Notes under the pieces: model-generated
What the model was told of the DNA's origin: nothing
Databases searched by the model: none
What the model saw: only the letters and a program-made list of their open reading frames with translations
Part shown: in pieces, positions 1 through 11,000 of the stretch
Layout of the letters: each line of letters opens with the position of its first letter
Numbering within the stretch: position 1 is the stretch's first letter
Position numbers and translations under genes: made by a program
Assembly: GCA_029891385.1 (NCBI GenBank)
Contig: CM057235.1
Location: 10,163,001-10,227,000, forward strand
Direction: 5' to 3'
DNA length: 64,000 bases
Origin: Erythroxylum novogranatense
Taxonomy: Eukaryota > Streptophyta > Magnoliopsida > Malpighiales > Erythroxylaceae

Positions 1-1526
1 GCAAGAGAAAAAGAAAAATATCTACCCATGCTCAAAACAATAAAAGAAAATTGACGCAAGTTACTTCCTCAGAATTCAACCTAAGCAAAATGAAAGAGTG
101 CTACTAAAATAAACATTGAAAGAATCCAAGTACAAGAGATTGAACAAAAGAGAAGCACTCAAGGTATAGTGTTTGCACTCAGCTCACTTGTGTCTAGGGA
201 TATTTTTCTCTCAATCTACTTAATCCACCTCCTACCATAGGCTTGTGTCAATTCTATTTCTCCACCACAAGAACTATCATTTTGAAGATCAAGAGGACTT
301 TGAGGGTTGTAATGTATGGAAGGCTAAATGAATGGGTAAAGTAAAAGAAAGAAAATATGAGCATATGCACTAAATGTGAACTGATGTCATCTGTAGAATT
401 CAAACTAAACAATTGCATAAACAGAATGCAACATTATTATTTTCTTTTCTTTCTCTTTTCTTCTGCTTTTGCTCTCTCTCTCTTTTTCTTTTTTTTATAT
501 ATAGGACATTTTAGAGACATTGTCTCTTTCTGGAAACACAAAATTCATCATCAATTTTTTATGACATTATTTTGAAATAAGCAATATAACCAATGACACC
601 ACAAAGGTATGAATGCAAATGCTCATAACAGGAGGGCTCAAAGGGGCTAACAAGGGATAAATGTGCAAGGGACGGTGTTTGGGAAATGGTTTTAAGAAAG
701 AACGCCTCTATCACATCCGCAAAAATCCAGTTCATTAAGCTTCAAGTAAGAATTAAAACAAGTTCTGGAGAAAAATGAAATAAGAAGATGCACACAAAGA
801 TAGAATGAAAATTATGGGCTCAAATATCCTTCCACAAGGGTATGATCTCAATGAACAATCTCAAGTCTCAAAAACTTAAAATGCCACTTAGTTAGCATGC
901 TTTCATTTACTTTGTATTGAAAACGTTGAAAGCAAGATTTTGTCAAGTCCAATTATCATTAAAAGAATGGAAGGTATTTTCAAAAACTCAAGCATCGTTT
1001 TGAAACTAGTAAAAGCTTTGAAAACAAAAGCCACAAAAGTCTAGGGCAAGAAAATTTTGAAATGAGTGGAAGAATTAAGCACAGAATCATTCATGCATGA
1101 GTATGGACGTCACGACGTGTAGAAGCAGACGTCGAGACGTATGGACGTCGCAACGTAGCAAGGATGACGTCGCGACATATGATCACTCGTCGCGGCGAAT
1201 AAATGCAGAATGACAGCAGAAACCAAGTTTATCAGTAGAACGCACAAATTAGCCAACAATTCAGATGTACTCAATGAAATATACTATCGATAGTCAGGCA
1301 AGGTGAAAAATAAATAGGGAAACAACTCCCCCACACTTGAATCACACATTGTCCTCAATGAAAATGTAAAAGTAGCATAAATTTCCAGAAGCTCATGAAG
1401 GGACATAAAGGGTGATAGGAAAATGAAAAGAAAACAAGGAAGCTATCTATCTAAGAGCTACAAAAAAAATAAATGCAAAACACAAAAAGGAAAGAAACAA
1501 GCAAAGGAGACGGGAAAACCTGATAT
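1..1526 (-). other. 3' non-coding region of the Athila-like element
   Basis: No convincing coding frame is present. The stretch holds the conserved post-integrase motif at 1347-1360 followed on the minus strand by a G-rich tract (C-rich at 1322-1335 on the plus strand), a CpG-rich palindromic array (1107-1197) and simple AT-rich DNA with a pyrimidine run near 440-500. No envelope-like frame remains between the integrase and this region. The short frame at 357-575 is low-complexity and is not supported as a gene. Confidence 0.6.
1107..1197. repeat. Array of gacgtcgcgacg-type palindromes
   Basis: Five to six degenerate copies of a CpG-rich palindromic unit (gacgtcgcgacg and variants) occur in about 90 bp, spaced by roughly 15-20 bp. 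The surrounding DNA is AT-rich, so the CpG density stands out. A similar array lies in the 5' LTR of the same element (7733-7880). Confidence 0.75.
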
Positions 1527-2067
1527 TTATAGTGATTTTTGGTTCTCATAGTAGAGCTTCAAAAGATGACCGTTGACCTTGAGTCGGGTTCCAGTTGCCT
1601 CATGTAAAAGCTCTACCATACCAAAGTTGTGCACCTTTGTGACCAAGTACGGTCCCTCCCAATGAGTATTAAAAGTCCCATGTTTGAAAGTGAAGCGAGC
1701 TTTGAATAACAGGACTTTATCTCCCTCTTTGAAACTTTTTCTACGAATGATCTTGTCATGCATCAATTTGGATTTTTCTTTGTAGAGTCGTGCATGCTCA
1801 TATGCCTCCAACCTTAATTCCTCAAGCTCTTGAAGTTGCAACTTCCTCTCCATTCCGGAAGATTCCAAGTCCATGTTGCATTGTTTGATTGCCCAATATG
1901 CTTTGTACTCCAATTCTACAAGTAAATGGCAAGCCTTTCCATAAATCAAACGGTAAGGGGACATACCTATTGGGGATTTATATGCAGTCCGATATGCCCA
2001 AAGTGCTTCCTCGAGGCGAAGGCTCCAATCCTTCTTTGATGGCTTTACAATTTTCTCCAAATGTGCT
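1527..2067 (-). pseudogene. Integrase C-terminal part, frameshifted from upstream pol
   Basis: This frame carries the end of a Ty3 integrase: the [20 protein letters not shown] stretch, the [20 protein letters not shown] motif, and a C-terminal region with [10 protein letters not shown] and a GPYLV block that resemble the GPY/F module. It continues the integrase core at 2068-3568 but in another frame, so a one-base indel near 2060-2068 separates the two. No stop interrupts it until after the C-terminal basic region. Integrase inserts the element cDNA into the host genome. The role comes from family knowledge; the split means this copy cannot make whole integrase. Confidence 0.85.
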
Positions 2068-3568
2068 TCACCTCTCTGTTTGAAACTTCACTTGTCCATT
2101 GGTTTGTGGGTGATATGCGTGAGACTTTGTGAGTGACCCCAAATTTCAAAAATAAGTTATCAATGACTCTATTACAAAAATGGGTTCCCCTATCACTCAC
2201 CACAGCTCTTGGTATACCAAAACGACAAAAAATGTTGGACTTAAGAAATTTAGACACGGCTTGGGCATCATCTTTTCTAGTGGGGATGGCCTCTATCCAC
2301 TTGGACACATAATCAACAGCTAAAAGGATATACACAAAGCCAAAAGATGGAGGAAATGGGCCCATGAAATCGATTCCCCAAACATCAAAGATTTCACAAA
2401 ACAAGAGAGGTTGTTGTGGCATTTCATGTCGTTTACCTAATCCTCCAAATCGTTGACATTTATCACATGACCGACAAAAGTTAAATGAATCCTTAAAAAG
2501 TGTAGGCCAATAAAAACCAGACTCGAGGATTTTCCTAGATGTTTTCCTTGCACTAAAATGCCCACCACAAACCATTGAATGACAAGCCGAGATTATTTCA
2601 TCATGTTCTTCATGAGGAACACGTCTTCTAATCACTTGGTCACTGCACATCCTCCACAGAAAAGGGGCATCCCAAATGTAATGTCGACCTTCACTCTTAA
2701 GCTTCTGAGCTTGTGCCTGAGACATAAAAGGAGGAGTCAGTCCAGATATTAGGTAGTTAACAATATGAGCATACCAAGGTTCTTGAACAATTGAAGCACA
2801 TAGGACCGAATCAGGAAATGAATCACAAGTAAGGTCATAAGAATCCACTCCCTGTGTGTCATTGGGTAGCCTGCTCAAATGATCAGCCACGTGGTTTGCT
2901 GCCCCCGCACGATCCTTAATCTCGATATCAAATTCTTGGAGCAATAATGCCCACCGTATCAACCTAGGCTTTGATTGTGGTTTCTTGAGGAGATACCGAA
3001 CAGCTGCATGATCAGTAAAAATGGTTACATGTGAGTTCAACAGATATTGCCTAAATTTTTCTAAACCAAAAACTATTGCAAACAGCTCTTTTTCAGTGGT
3101 TGTATAATTGATCTGGGCTGGATCCAGTGTCTTCGAGGCGTATGTAATAACTTTTGGCAATCTCTCCTCTCGTTGACCCAGCATTGCCCCTACAACACAA
3201 TTAGATGCATCACATGAAAGCTCAAAAGGTAAATTCCAATCAGGAGTAACTAGGATAGGTGGAGAAATGAGTTTTGATTTAAGCATGTTAAAAGCACTCT
3301 TGCAAGAATCATCAAAGTCAAACTTTTCATCTTTTTGCAAAAGCTTGGAAAGAGGTAACACAATTTTGCTGAAATCCTTAATGAAGCGCCTGTAAAATCC
3401 TACATGACCCAAAAATGAACGTATGTCACGAATACAAGTAGGGTAAGGCAAAGAAGATATAACCTCAATCTTAGCTTTATCCACCTCAATCCCCTTGCTA
3501 GAAATTAAATGACTAAGCACAATACCTTCACTTACCATGAAATGACATTTCTCAAAGTTCAAAATCAA
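2045..3568 (-). pseudogene. RNase H and integrase core of the Athila-like pol
   Basis: The frame begins inside RT ([18 protein letters not shown]) and continues through RNase H ([16 protein letters not shown], then [16 protein letters not shown] and [11 protein letters not shown]). Next come the integrase zinc-binding domain ([32 protein letters not shown]) and the catalytic core ([36 protein letters not shown]). The D-D-E residues are visible, but the PHTNGQ-type stretch before the Glu is rearranged (SPTNQWTSE), which suggests nearby compensating indels. A single TAA codon separates it from the RT frame at 3575-4750 in the same reading frame. It ends at a frameshift into the 1527-2067 piece. 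Confidence 0.88.
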
Positions 3569-3574
3569 ATTCTT

Positions 3575-4750
3575 TTAAATGCATCTTTGTAAAACTTTTT
3601 CAAGGCTAAACAAACAAGCATCAAAAGAATCACCATAGACAGTGAAATCATCCATAAACACTTCCATACATTCCTCCAAAAATTCACAGAAAACAGCCAT
3701 CACACAACGTTGGAAACTTCTTGGAGCATTACATAAACCAAAAGGCATCCTTCGATATGCAAAGGTGCCAAAAGGACATGTAAATGTAGTCTTGTCCTGG
3801 TCCTCCGGTGCAATGGGTACCTGAAAGTATCCAGAGAAACCATCCAAAAAACAGTAATGTGACTTACCTGCAAGCCGCTCAAGCATTTGATCAATAAAGG
3901 GAAGAAGGAAATGGTCTTTTCTGGTGGCATCATTTAATCGTCTGTAATCTATGCACACACGCCACGAATTTTGCACCCTGGTAGGAATAAGCTCATCCCT
4001 ATCATTTTTGACCACTGTTATTCCACTCTTTTTAGGCACTACATGAATTGGACTAACCCACTCACTATCAGAAATGGGATATATTATCCCTGCACTCAAC
4101 AATTTCGTTATTTCTTTCTTCACAACATCTAAGATAAGTGGGTTAAGTCTTCTTTGAGGTTGCCTCACCGATTTTGACCCTTCACTCAGTAAGATCCTGT
4201 GTGTGCAAATGGCTGGACTAATGCCAGGTATGTCTGCTAAAGTCCAACCTATAGCTCTCTTGTTTTTCCTCAGAACATTCATGAGTCTCTCTTCTTCAGT
4301 GTGGGACAAGGTGCTAGAAATTATTACAGGTAATCGCTCATCAGACTCAAGAAAAGCAAACTTTAGAGTTGGAGGGAGGGGTTTGAGCTCAAGCTCAGGA
4401 GGTTTCACAACAGAAGGAGTTAATTTATGAAGTTCAAGAGAAAAGAGATCACTCCCTTGTTCTTCTGGAATTGAGTTCGGCTCCTTGTAGGTGGTCGTGG
4501 TTAATCCCTCCTGCTTCCCTGAAACATGAACAAAAGACCTTTTTCTAAGATCAAGTGAATGTAATCCAGAATTCAAAGAATCTTTTTGTGACTCATATTT
4601 TTGGCAAGCATTTTCTTCAAATAAGTCAATCATGTTCACACCCAAAAGGGAATAATCCTCATTTGGGTGCTTCATGGCCTCATACATATTAAAGCTCACC
4701 TGTTGGTCACCCACCTCCATGGTGATCTTTCCTTCTGTCATACTAATCAT
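3575..4750 (-). pseudogene. Reverse transcriptase of the Athila-like pol
   Basis: This is the linker after protease plus most of RT. The RT blocks are in order: VRQPQRRLNPLILDVVKKE, the GIIYPISDSEWVSPIHVVPK block, WRVCIDYRRLNDATRKDHF, LDGFSGYFQVPI, TFTCPFGTFAYRRMPFGLCN and the catalytic FMDDF motif. All expected acidic residues are present, so RT itself looks chemically intact. RT copies element RNA into DNA in cytoplasmic particles. A lone TGA after GRPFL separates it from the protease frame, and a lone TAA follows RCI before the RNase H frame. Both are in phase, so only point nonsense changes break the polyprotein here. Confidence 0.9.
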
Positions 4751-4762
4751 TGTGCCTGCTAT

Positions 4763-5302
4763 TCACAAAAAGGGTCGCCCAAGAATTAGTGAACTATCCT
4801 GCACAACCTCAGTAGACATGTCAAGAACATAAAAATCGGCAGGAAACACTAAACCTTTAACTTGGACCAAGATATCTTTAATTATCCCCACTGGATGCCT
4901 AAAGGATCTATCGGCCAATTGTAAAACTACAGATGTAGCTTTTATACTTTTAACTCCTAGGGCCTCATAGACTGATTTAAGCATCACATTAATAGTAGCC
5001 CCTAGCTCTAATAATGCACGTCCTATGGTCACTTTTCCTATAACACAAGGAATAGTGAATGATCTAGGATCCTGACACTTAACTGGAATTTGGGGCTTAA
5101 ACAATGCAGACACATTTGAACTTACCTGGACTCTCTCGTTCGGCCTAAACTTTCTCTTGTTTGTACACAACTCCTTTAAATATTTAGCGTAGGCTAGAAC
5201 TCTCTTCACCAAGTCAAGTAAAGGGACATTCACTTCAACTTTCCCAAACAGATCAATGATTTCTTTCTCATGTTGTCTCTCATTTAAATGCTTACTCATC
5301 AA
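4763..5302 (-). pseudogene. Aspartic protease region with Asp-to-Glu active site
   Basis: The frame holds the retropepsin-like domain typical of Athila pol: FTIPCVIGKVTIGRALLELG, then ATINVMLKSVYEALG, VVLQLADRSFRHPVG, PADFYVLDMS and the closing SSLILGRPFL. The family's catalytic motif is normally D-L-G-A; here the first residue reads E (LLELGA), which should abolish or strongly reduce cleavage of Gag-Pol. It ends at an in-phase TGA directly before the RT linker. About 30 bases and stop codons separate it from the gag frame. Confidence 0.82.
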
Positions 5303-5334
5303 GTATGAATTGGGAAATGGAAGGTCTTGAATAC

Positions 5335-6303
5335 TTACCTCCTTGCCTTTACCTGCTTGATTGCTTGACTCTCCATTCTTTTAGCTTGAGCCGTCAAGGC
5401 TCCCAACTCATGCACTCCTCTTTGATCTCTGACACTGTACTGCTGATGGTTTAAAGCCATCTTCTTGATCAGATCCCATGCTTCCAAGGCTGTGAGATCA
5501 ATCAAAGATCCTCCAGATGCAGCATCTAACATACCCTTCTCCCGGCTCTTCAACCCATCATAAAAGTACTGCACCAATTGCTCATCAGGAATCTGATGAT
5601 GGGGGCATCTGGATAAAAGATCTTGGAAGCGATTCCAATAATCGTACAGTGACTCATCGTATTCCTGGCGGGCTGAGTAAATCTCCTTCCTCGTAGAAGA
5701 TGTCCTGGAGGCTGGAAAGTATTTCTCCAGAAAAGCCTTCCTCAGATTGGCCCAACTATGGTAAGCATTGGCCACATGCCTCGGAAGACTCATGTACCAC
5801 TCTCTTGCTTTCCCCTCCAATGACAAGTGAAACACCTTCCAAAGTACTTGATCCAAGGTAGCTCCCACTGGCTTCATACTCTGGCAGATCATTGTCAAAG
5901 CCTGTAAGTGCATATATGGATCCTCTCCTGCCAAACCATGAAATTTAGGAAGAGAATTAATCAGCAAACCTTTAATCTCAAAATTAACATCAAAATTAGG
6001 GCAAGCAGCAGTAAATGGATCATAATGAACATCATAAGTGGTTGCTTCCCTAATTGTCCTACGTCTCTGGTTTTCAATGTTTTCCCCTACTCTCTCATGC
6101 TCACCATTTCCTCCATTAGTCCCATTTCTAGGTTGGTGAACAGGATAATCAGGATTGGGGTAAATGTTTGGGTTCTCAGCCATGTTCTCACTTTCTAGCT
6201 CAACTACTCTCAGTCTCTCTTGTTCTTTCCTCTCTTTTCTAAGTCTCCTCAGATGTCTCTCAACTTCGGGATGGAACTGAACAAGTTTACCTCTCCTGGG
6301 CAT
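5335..6303 (-). CDS. gag: Retrotransposon Gag (Athila-like)
   Basis: About 322 residues from the Met at 6303 (MPRRGKLVQFHPEVERHL), which I prefer over an upstream in-frame Met because the charged N-terminus starts there. The retrotransposon gag domain is clear: INSLPKFHGLAGEDPYMHLQ, WKVFHLSLEGKAREWYMSLP, FLEKYFPASRTSSTRKEI, FQDLLSRCPHHQIPDEQL, QYFYDGLK. Gag forms the virus-like particle that holds element RNA. The N-terminal 70 residues are rich in Arg and Glu. No CCHC knuckle is visible before the stop after KQVKARR, so the C-terminal part may have been cut off by the stop or lie in the broken 5303-5334 junction. This is the longest unbroken gag of the element. Confidence 0.88.
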   Translation of the reverse strand: MPRRGKLVQFHPEVERHLRRLRKERKEQERLRVVELESENMAENPNIYPNPDYPVHQPRNGTNGGNGEHERVGENIENQRRRTIREATTYDVHYDPFTAACPNFDVNFEIKGLLINSLPKFHGLAGEDPYMHLQALTMICQSMKPVGATLDQVLWKVFHLSLEGKAREWYMSLPRHVANAYHSWANLRKAFLEKYFPASRTSSTRKEIYSARQEYDESLYDYWNRFQDLLSRCPHHQIPDEQLVQYFYDGLKSREKGMLDAASGGSLIDLTALEAWDLIKKMALNHQQYSVRDQRGVHELGALTAQAKRMESQAIKQVKARR

Positions 6304-6643
6304 GCACCAAAAAGCAATCCACAAATAGAATGAATAGTGACAAAAATGCTCACAATCACACAAAGTCAAATAAAAATGAAATGTGGCGAATGTGAGTATA
6401 TGAATGTATGAATGTATGTATGAGTGTGTATGTGTGAAAAATGTGTAAAGTATGAAATAAGATCAAAGTATGATGTATACGTGTGCAAAGTGAAATCAAA
6501 TATATACTATCAACAAGTGTAAAAATTAAACTATACTAAATGCAAACAAAAACAATGATTCCTATTATCAACGACAAGTCATAAATGACAATGGCTATCC
6601 GATGGTAAACCAATTACTTGGTTCCCCGGAAACGGCGCCAATT
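6304..6643 (-). other. 5' untranslated leader and tRNA-Asp primer binding site
   Basis: The AT-rich leader between the 5' LTR and gag has no coding frame. The PBS lies at 6624-6640 on the minus strand (tggcgccgtttccgggg), directly beside the LTR end at 6644. It differs by a base from the usual tggcgccgttgccgggg that pairs with tRNA-Asp. A TG/TA-rich microsatellite-like stretch lies at 6395-6440. Confidence 0.8.
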
Positions 6644-8097
6644 TGATCACGGTTCTGTCGATGCGATCTTACGATCGATCCTTGGAAACCGGTCAAATAG
6701 AATAAATTCCAAGATTGCGGTGTAGGATGCAACCTCGGGTCTTCTCACTTAATTGGAACCAAATGAAAATGGTCTAATATAGCCTAAATGTCAAAGATTG
6801 CAATTGAAGTTGATAAACGGGGGTTTAGTATTTTTTTCAAAACTGGAAAAGTAATCAAAACTGGACAAAAAGTATAAAAGAATATTTTTGGAATTTTGTA
6901 AATGATGCAATAAATAAAATTGGATAGAATCAAATTGATAAAATCCTCTTGAAAATGAGGCTCAGGCTATCACAGTTCAAAAATGGTTTTCGGGGATACA
7001 ATCCACTAAGTTTCGAAAGATCAACCCTAAAGGACTCTTTAGGTCTAAAGATTTAATTAATGAACTCCATCATTTAAATCTTTGTTAAAAACCTTAGTGT
7101 GACAATTGGACAAGCAAATGCAATTGGTCAAATGAATAAAACACAACAATCTCAATCAAACACAACTAGGCAGATTAAAACCGTGAATGCAGTATCCAAT
7201 GACATATATGAAACTATCATATATTAAGCACAAAACATTCTACAAATCACTTGTCCAAATCTCAACATAGTATCAACACACGGTTAAACTATAACAATGC
7301 TAATCTAAATATATCGATGCAATCCTCTAACTCAAAAGTTTACACAAATATACTAGACTTCAGAGACTAAGTGATTACTCCCCTTCGAAGCTCTGTAAAC
7401 TTAAGCCTTTGCTACATCTTCAAGAGGAAGGTTGGCTTAGCTACGCATGACCCCGGTCGATCCCTCGGATACTGGAGAATGAACGAGGCTCATGTTTGCA
7501 GAAGACGATGACGATGATGATGGAGACTGTGGTGATGATGGTAGACGATGATAAAAATGTGAAGGTCTTCTCCTTCCAGAGTCTGCGTTCCAAGCCGTCT
7601 CTATATTCCAAAAGTCTCTGCGTGACAAAAATCTCTCTATGACCTAAAAATAGCAAGTCTTATATGATAGATCACGGGCCGGGTTGGAACAGTGAGACAA
7701 AACTTTCCATAAGAAGTCGGGTATCCGCTCGTTCGTCGCGACGAATAAAATAAATCAATTAAATTCGTCGCGACGTGTGAAATCGTCTGCTCGTCGCGTC
7801 GTCTGCATCGTCCTGCGCCGCGACGTGTGGAAGTATGTTCGCCGCGTCGTGTGAAATGCCATGCGTCGCGACGTGCAGAAAGAGTTTGACTGTTGAAGTC
7901 CTGACGTTGACTCCTTTGTTCCTGAAATTAAATAACAACAAAAACAACAACTTGCAGTATCAATTGTCCCAATAAAAATTGTGGAAAAATAAGTATCAAA
8001 TTGTGGAAAAATAAGTATCAAATCATGACAATTCACTGACAAATTGAGAATTAAAAGAACTCAGTATGAGGAACCAATTTAAGCACAAAAATCATCA
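6644..8097 (-). repeat. 5' LTR of the Athila-like element
   Basis: About 1454 bp. On the minus strand it begins TGATGATTTTTGTGC (8097) and ends CCGTGATCA (6644), immediately before the PBS, giving TG...CA termini with a short inverted TGAT(G/C)A. It includes a CpG-rich palindromic array (7733-7880) and a roughly 26-bp tandem duplication (attgtggaaaaataagtatc, two copies near 7976-8025). Short frames inside (for example 7437-7656 and 7755-8042) follow low-complexity or repeat DNA and are not supported as genes. The boundaries are inferred because the partner LTR is not in view. Confidence 0.7.
7733..7880. repeat. tcgtcgcgacg palindrome array in the LTR
   Basis: At least seven units related to tcgtcgcgacgtgtg occur within about 150 bp, several containing the perfect palindrome cgtcgcgacg. 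CpG content here is far above the surrounding AT-rich DNA. Some copies show TpG or CpA variants, as expected from decay of methylated CpG. Confidence 0.8.
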
Positions 8098-11000
8098 ATA
8101 AGGAGTCAACACATGCACAAGTAGCTATGAAAATGCAGCCAATTTATAGTATAAACTTGGCTCAGTCATCATGCAACTCTCAAAACTTGAATCATATTCT
8201 TATATATCCATACAAATCTTAAATTACATTTTTATCCCAAATGTTATCGAAAATTCGGCAGCATAACAGCTGCATTTGTCCTAACCCAAAACCTGCAAAT
8301 GGAAAAATACACTTCTAAAATTCCCAAACAAAACCCAGAATCATCGGACTCTCCCATCCGGAATCCAAACACCAGCAAACGCAAATCTATACCTAACACT
8401 TCCATAATTCTCAATCAGTCAATACAAACAATCTCATTATCCATATCTCAAATCCAATCCAATCATAGACCAATCAAAGTCATATACAAACTTATAGCTC
8501 ACATTCAATACATAAACCATAAATCACTTACATTCCGAAGTACATACACTATCAAACTTGAATGGCATTCATAGCCATTTACAAACCATTTCTAAAAATC
8601 CAAACTACACAATTTACAAAAGAAGCAAAAACGAACAGTAGGCCTGACTTTCTTTCATCCAATCTCCTGCTCGAAACCTGGAGATGGGGATGAAAGGGAG
8701 GGTAAGCTCGAAAGCTCGTGGATAATATATTTATATATTGAACAATAAGTAGAAAATCATTTTCAAAACGTTTTTCATTTTTAAACATTTCATAGAAGAA
8801 ACTCTTCAAAGCTTATTTCTCAAATCCCTCACTTTTTAAACCATTCATAAAACATTTCCAAAATCTTACATTTGCAATCATCAATCTCTCATTTTTCAAA
8901 CTTCTCAAATGTTTCATGTTTCATGACCAAATACAAAACATGAATGCACTACACTTAAAAACGAAACAAAAGCACATAACACATCAAATGGTCTCGTTCG
9001 GTCCAAACAGAACGCACTGCACATTCTCGCATAGCGGTCCTGTGCAACCGTGAACAAAACGTACTACACTTTTCCGCATAACGGTCCAGTGTAGCCTTGA
9101 AGGGAGTCTGAAATCGGAGCTCCATGCCACTAGCGGGCAGCCAGGAGAAGGCTATAAAACTAGACAAGTGCGCACTCGTCCCACAGATGGGACCTGACCA
9201 AACCCACATAACACATAATTGAAAACGAAATTTCAGATTGCCCGAAGGCACGTTTTGAAATCTTGATTTTCAAATTTTTCATATCATAACGTCAAATCGT
9301 GTCGAAATGCTTGAAACATGCACATTTCACATATTCACATCAATCTATATAACAATCATATTCAATTAATCAATTAATCACATATAAATCAAATGCATAA
9401 AAATGAATGCAATTATTTCTTTCAAACATAAAGCAGCATTGTTCACATTTTTCAAAAATGAGAAAACATAATTTTCATAAATCTTGTATTCTAAATTTTA
9501 AATAAATTACACAAATCATTTACAAACATTTTAACTTAAACCTTTGTAACAATTCCTTTCAAATCCTTTGAAAACACAATTTTAGAAATATTTTTCCTTT
9601 CTTAATTTTTCAAATTCACATAATTTACTCATAATTCAAAATATAAATACATTACCCACCTCGAATTGATGCTAGAAACTTGATCCTAGCTCCAATTTGA
9701 TCCTTGCTTCTTTCCTTCTTCCAATTAAACTTAACCTAAGCCATAATCATCCAAATTCAACATCATAAATAACATAATTCTTAAAATTGATGTCATAATT
9801 CATCAATTCATACTAATTCCAAGATATTTAAATCACCAATTTCTAAAATTCCTAAATTCCAAATTTGACCTAAACCGATTCACTCAAATTCAAAATCATA
9901 TTTAACTTAATTTCTCAAATTGAGCTTAGAAAACATTAATTCCTCACATATTCAAGCTATCTAAATCTTCAATTTTCAAAAACCCTAATTTCCAAAATTG
10001 GCCTAAACCAATTTACACAAATTCATTATCATAAATCACAATTTCTTCAAAATTGATTTCATATTTCACAAACTCATACTATTATCTATGATTCTACACC
10101 AATAATTCACAAAATTCTCAAAATCACAAATTGGGCAAAATCCCTAAATCACATAAATCCAAAATTAAATCCAATTAATTATGACATCTTTAAAATTGAG
10201 CTCATAATCCATGAACCCATACCATTCTCCATATCTCTAAACTAAAATTTCATCAAAAACACAAAGTTGAAAATTTTCTCTTACCTCTTTTCTTCTCCAA
10301 ATTCAAATTTTCATGGCTTGAAAGGAAGGTCTCTTCATTTCCCACCTTTCTTTCTCTTGAATCAACATAAAAATCCTTCTTGAAACCTCAAAATTTTCGA
10401 AATCTCCAAGCTTTTCTTCTTCTTTCTTCTCCACGGCCATACTCCTTCCTTTTCTCTCTTATTTCTTCTTCTTTCCTCTCATCATCGTGTTTCAACCTTA
10501 AAAAACGACAACCCCTTGTGTTTTTAAAGCCATGTCATTTAAATGGTGACTAAAAAGACCAAATTGCCCTTGAACTTTACTTTAAGTCATTCTCACTTGC
10601 GGACATGTTTCGCATTATCAAATTGAAGGAATTTGTCAAAATTTCCTTCTAGAGAATTATTCCTCTATGTCTTAATTTCATAATGCCACAAGAATCATCC
10701 AATTCAAAGCACTACATCAAAAGTTATGCTCAAAACATTTCGGGTATATTCATATTCTAACACATTTTTCATGTACGATTATTTTCATCTAGAAATTAAC
10801 ATTCTTAACCATAAAATTGAAACTCGGAGTCTTCATAAAAATTGTAGCCTTATGCCTCTAGTTTAATTCAAAACAAGAATCACCTCATTTCGATTCCAAG
10901 ATCAAAAGTTATGCTCAAAATACTTTCAGATGTTCCTAACCCAAAAACTGCACACTAATTCGAACTTCCAGTCATAAATTAAAACTCTTAGGGGCAAAAT

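Larger units (their letters stand above)
1..8097 (-). mobile_element. Athila-like Ty3/gypsy retrotransposon, 3' LTR off window
   Basis: Read on the minus strand, the order is 5' LTR (8097-6644), PBS, gag, protease, RT, RNase H, integrase and a 3' non-coding stretch. The PBS matches the 3' end of plant tRNA-Asp, and the gag type and the motif cattgtcctcaatg (1347-1360) next to a C-rich PPT-like tract are typical of Athila-type elements. No LTR copy is visible at the left end. The distance from the same motif to the LTR in the second Athila-like copy (about 1.36 kb once its insertion is removed) predicts that the 3' LTR starts just outside the window. The coding frame carries a gag stop, two isolated nonsense codons and one frameshift, so the copy is dead but fairly young. 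It lies inside the LTR of another element (8098-12401). Confidence 0.85.

Noticed and set aside
1107..1197. CRISPR-like array
   Set aside because: Units are degenerate, spacing is irregular, the palindromes are part of a retrotransposon, and the DNA is from a plant.
8299..8574. 91-codon frame starting MEKYTSKIPKQNPESSDS
   Set aside because: It lies in antisense giant-LTR DNA that aligns with LTR copies at 49.5 kb. It has no domain.
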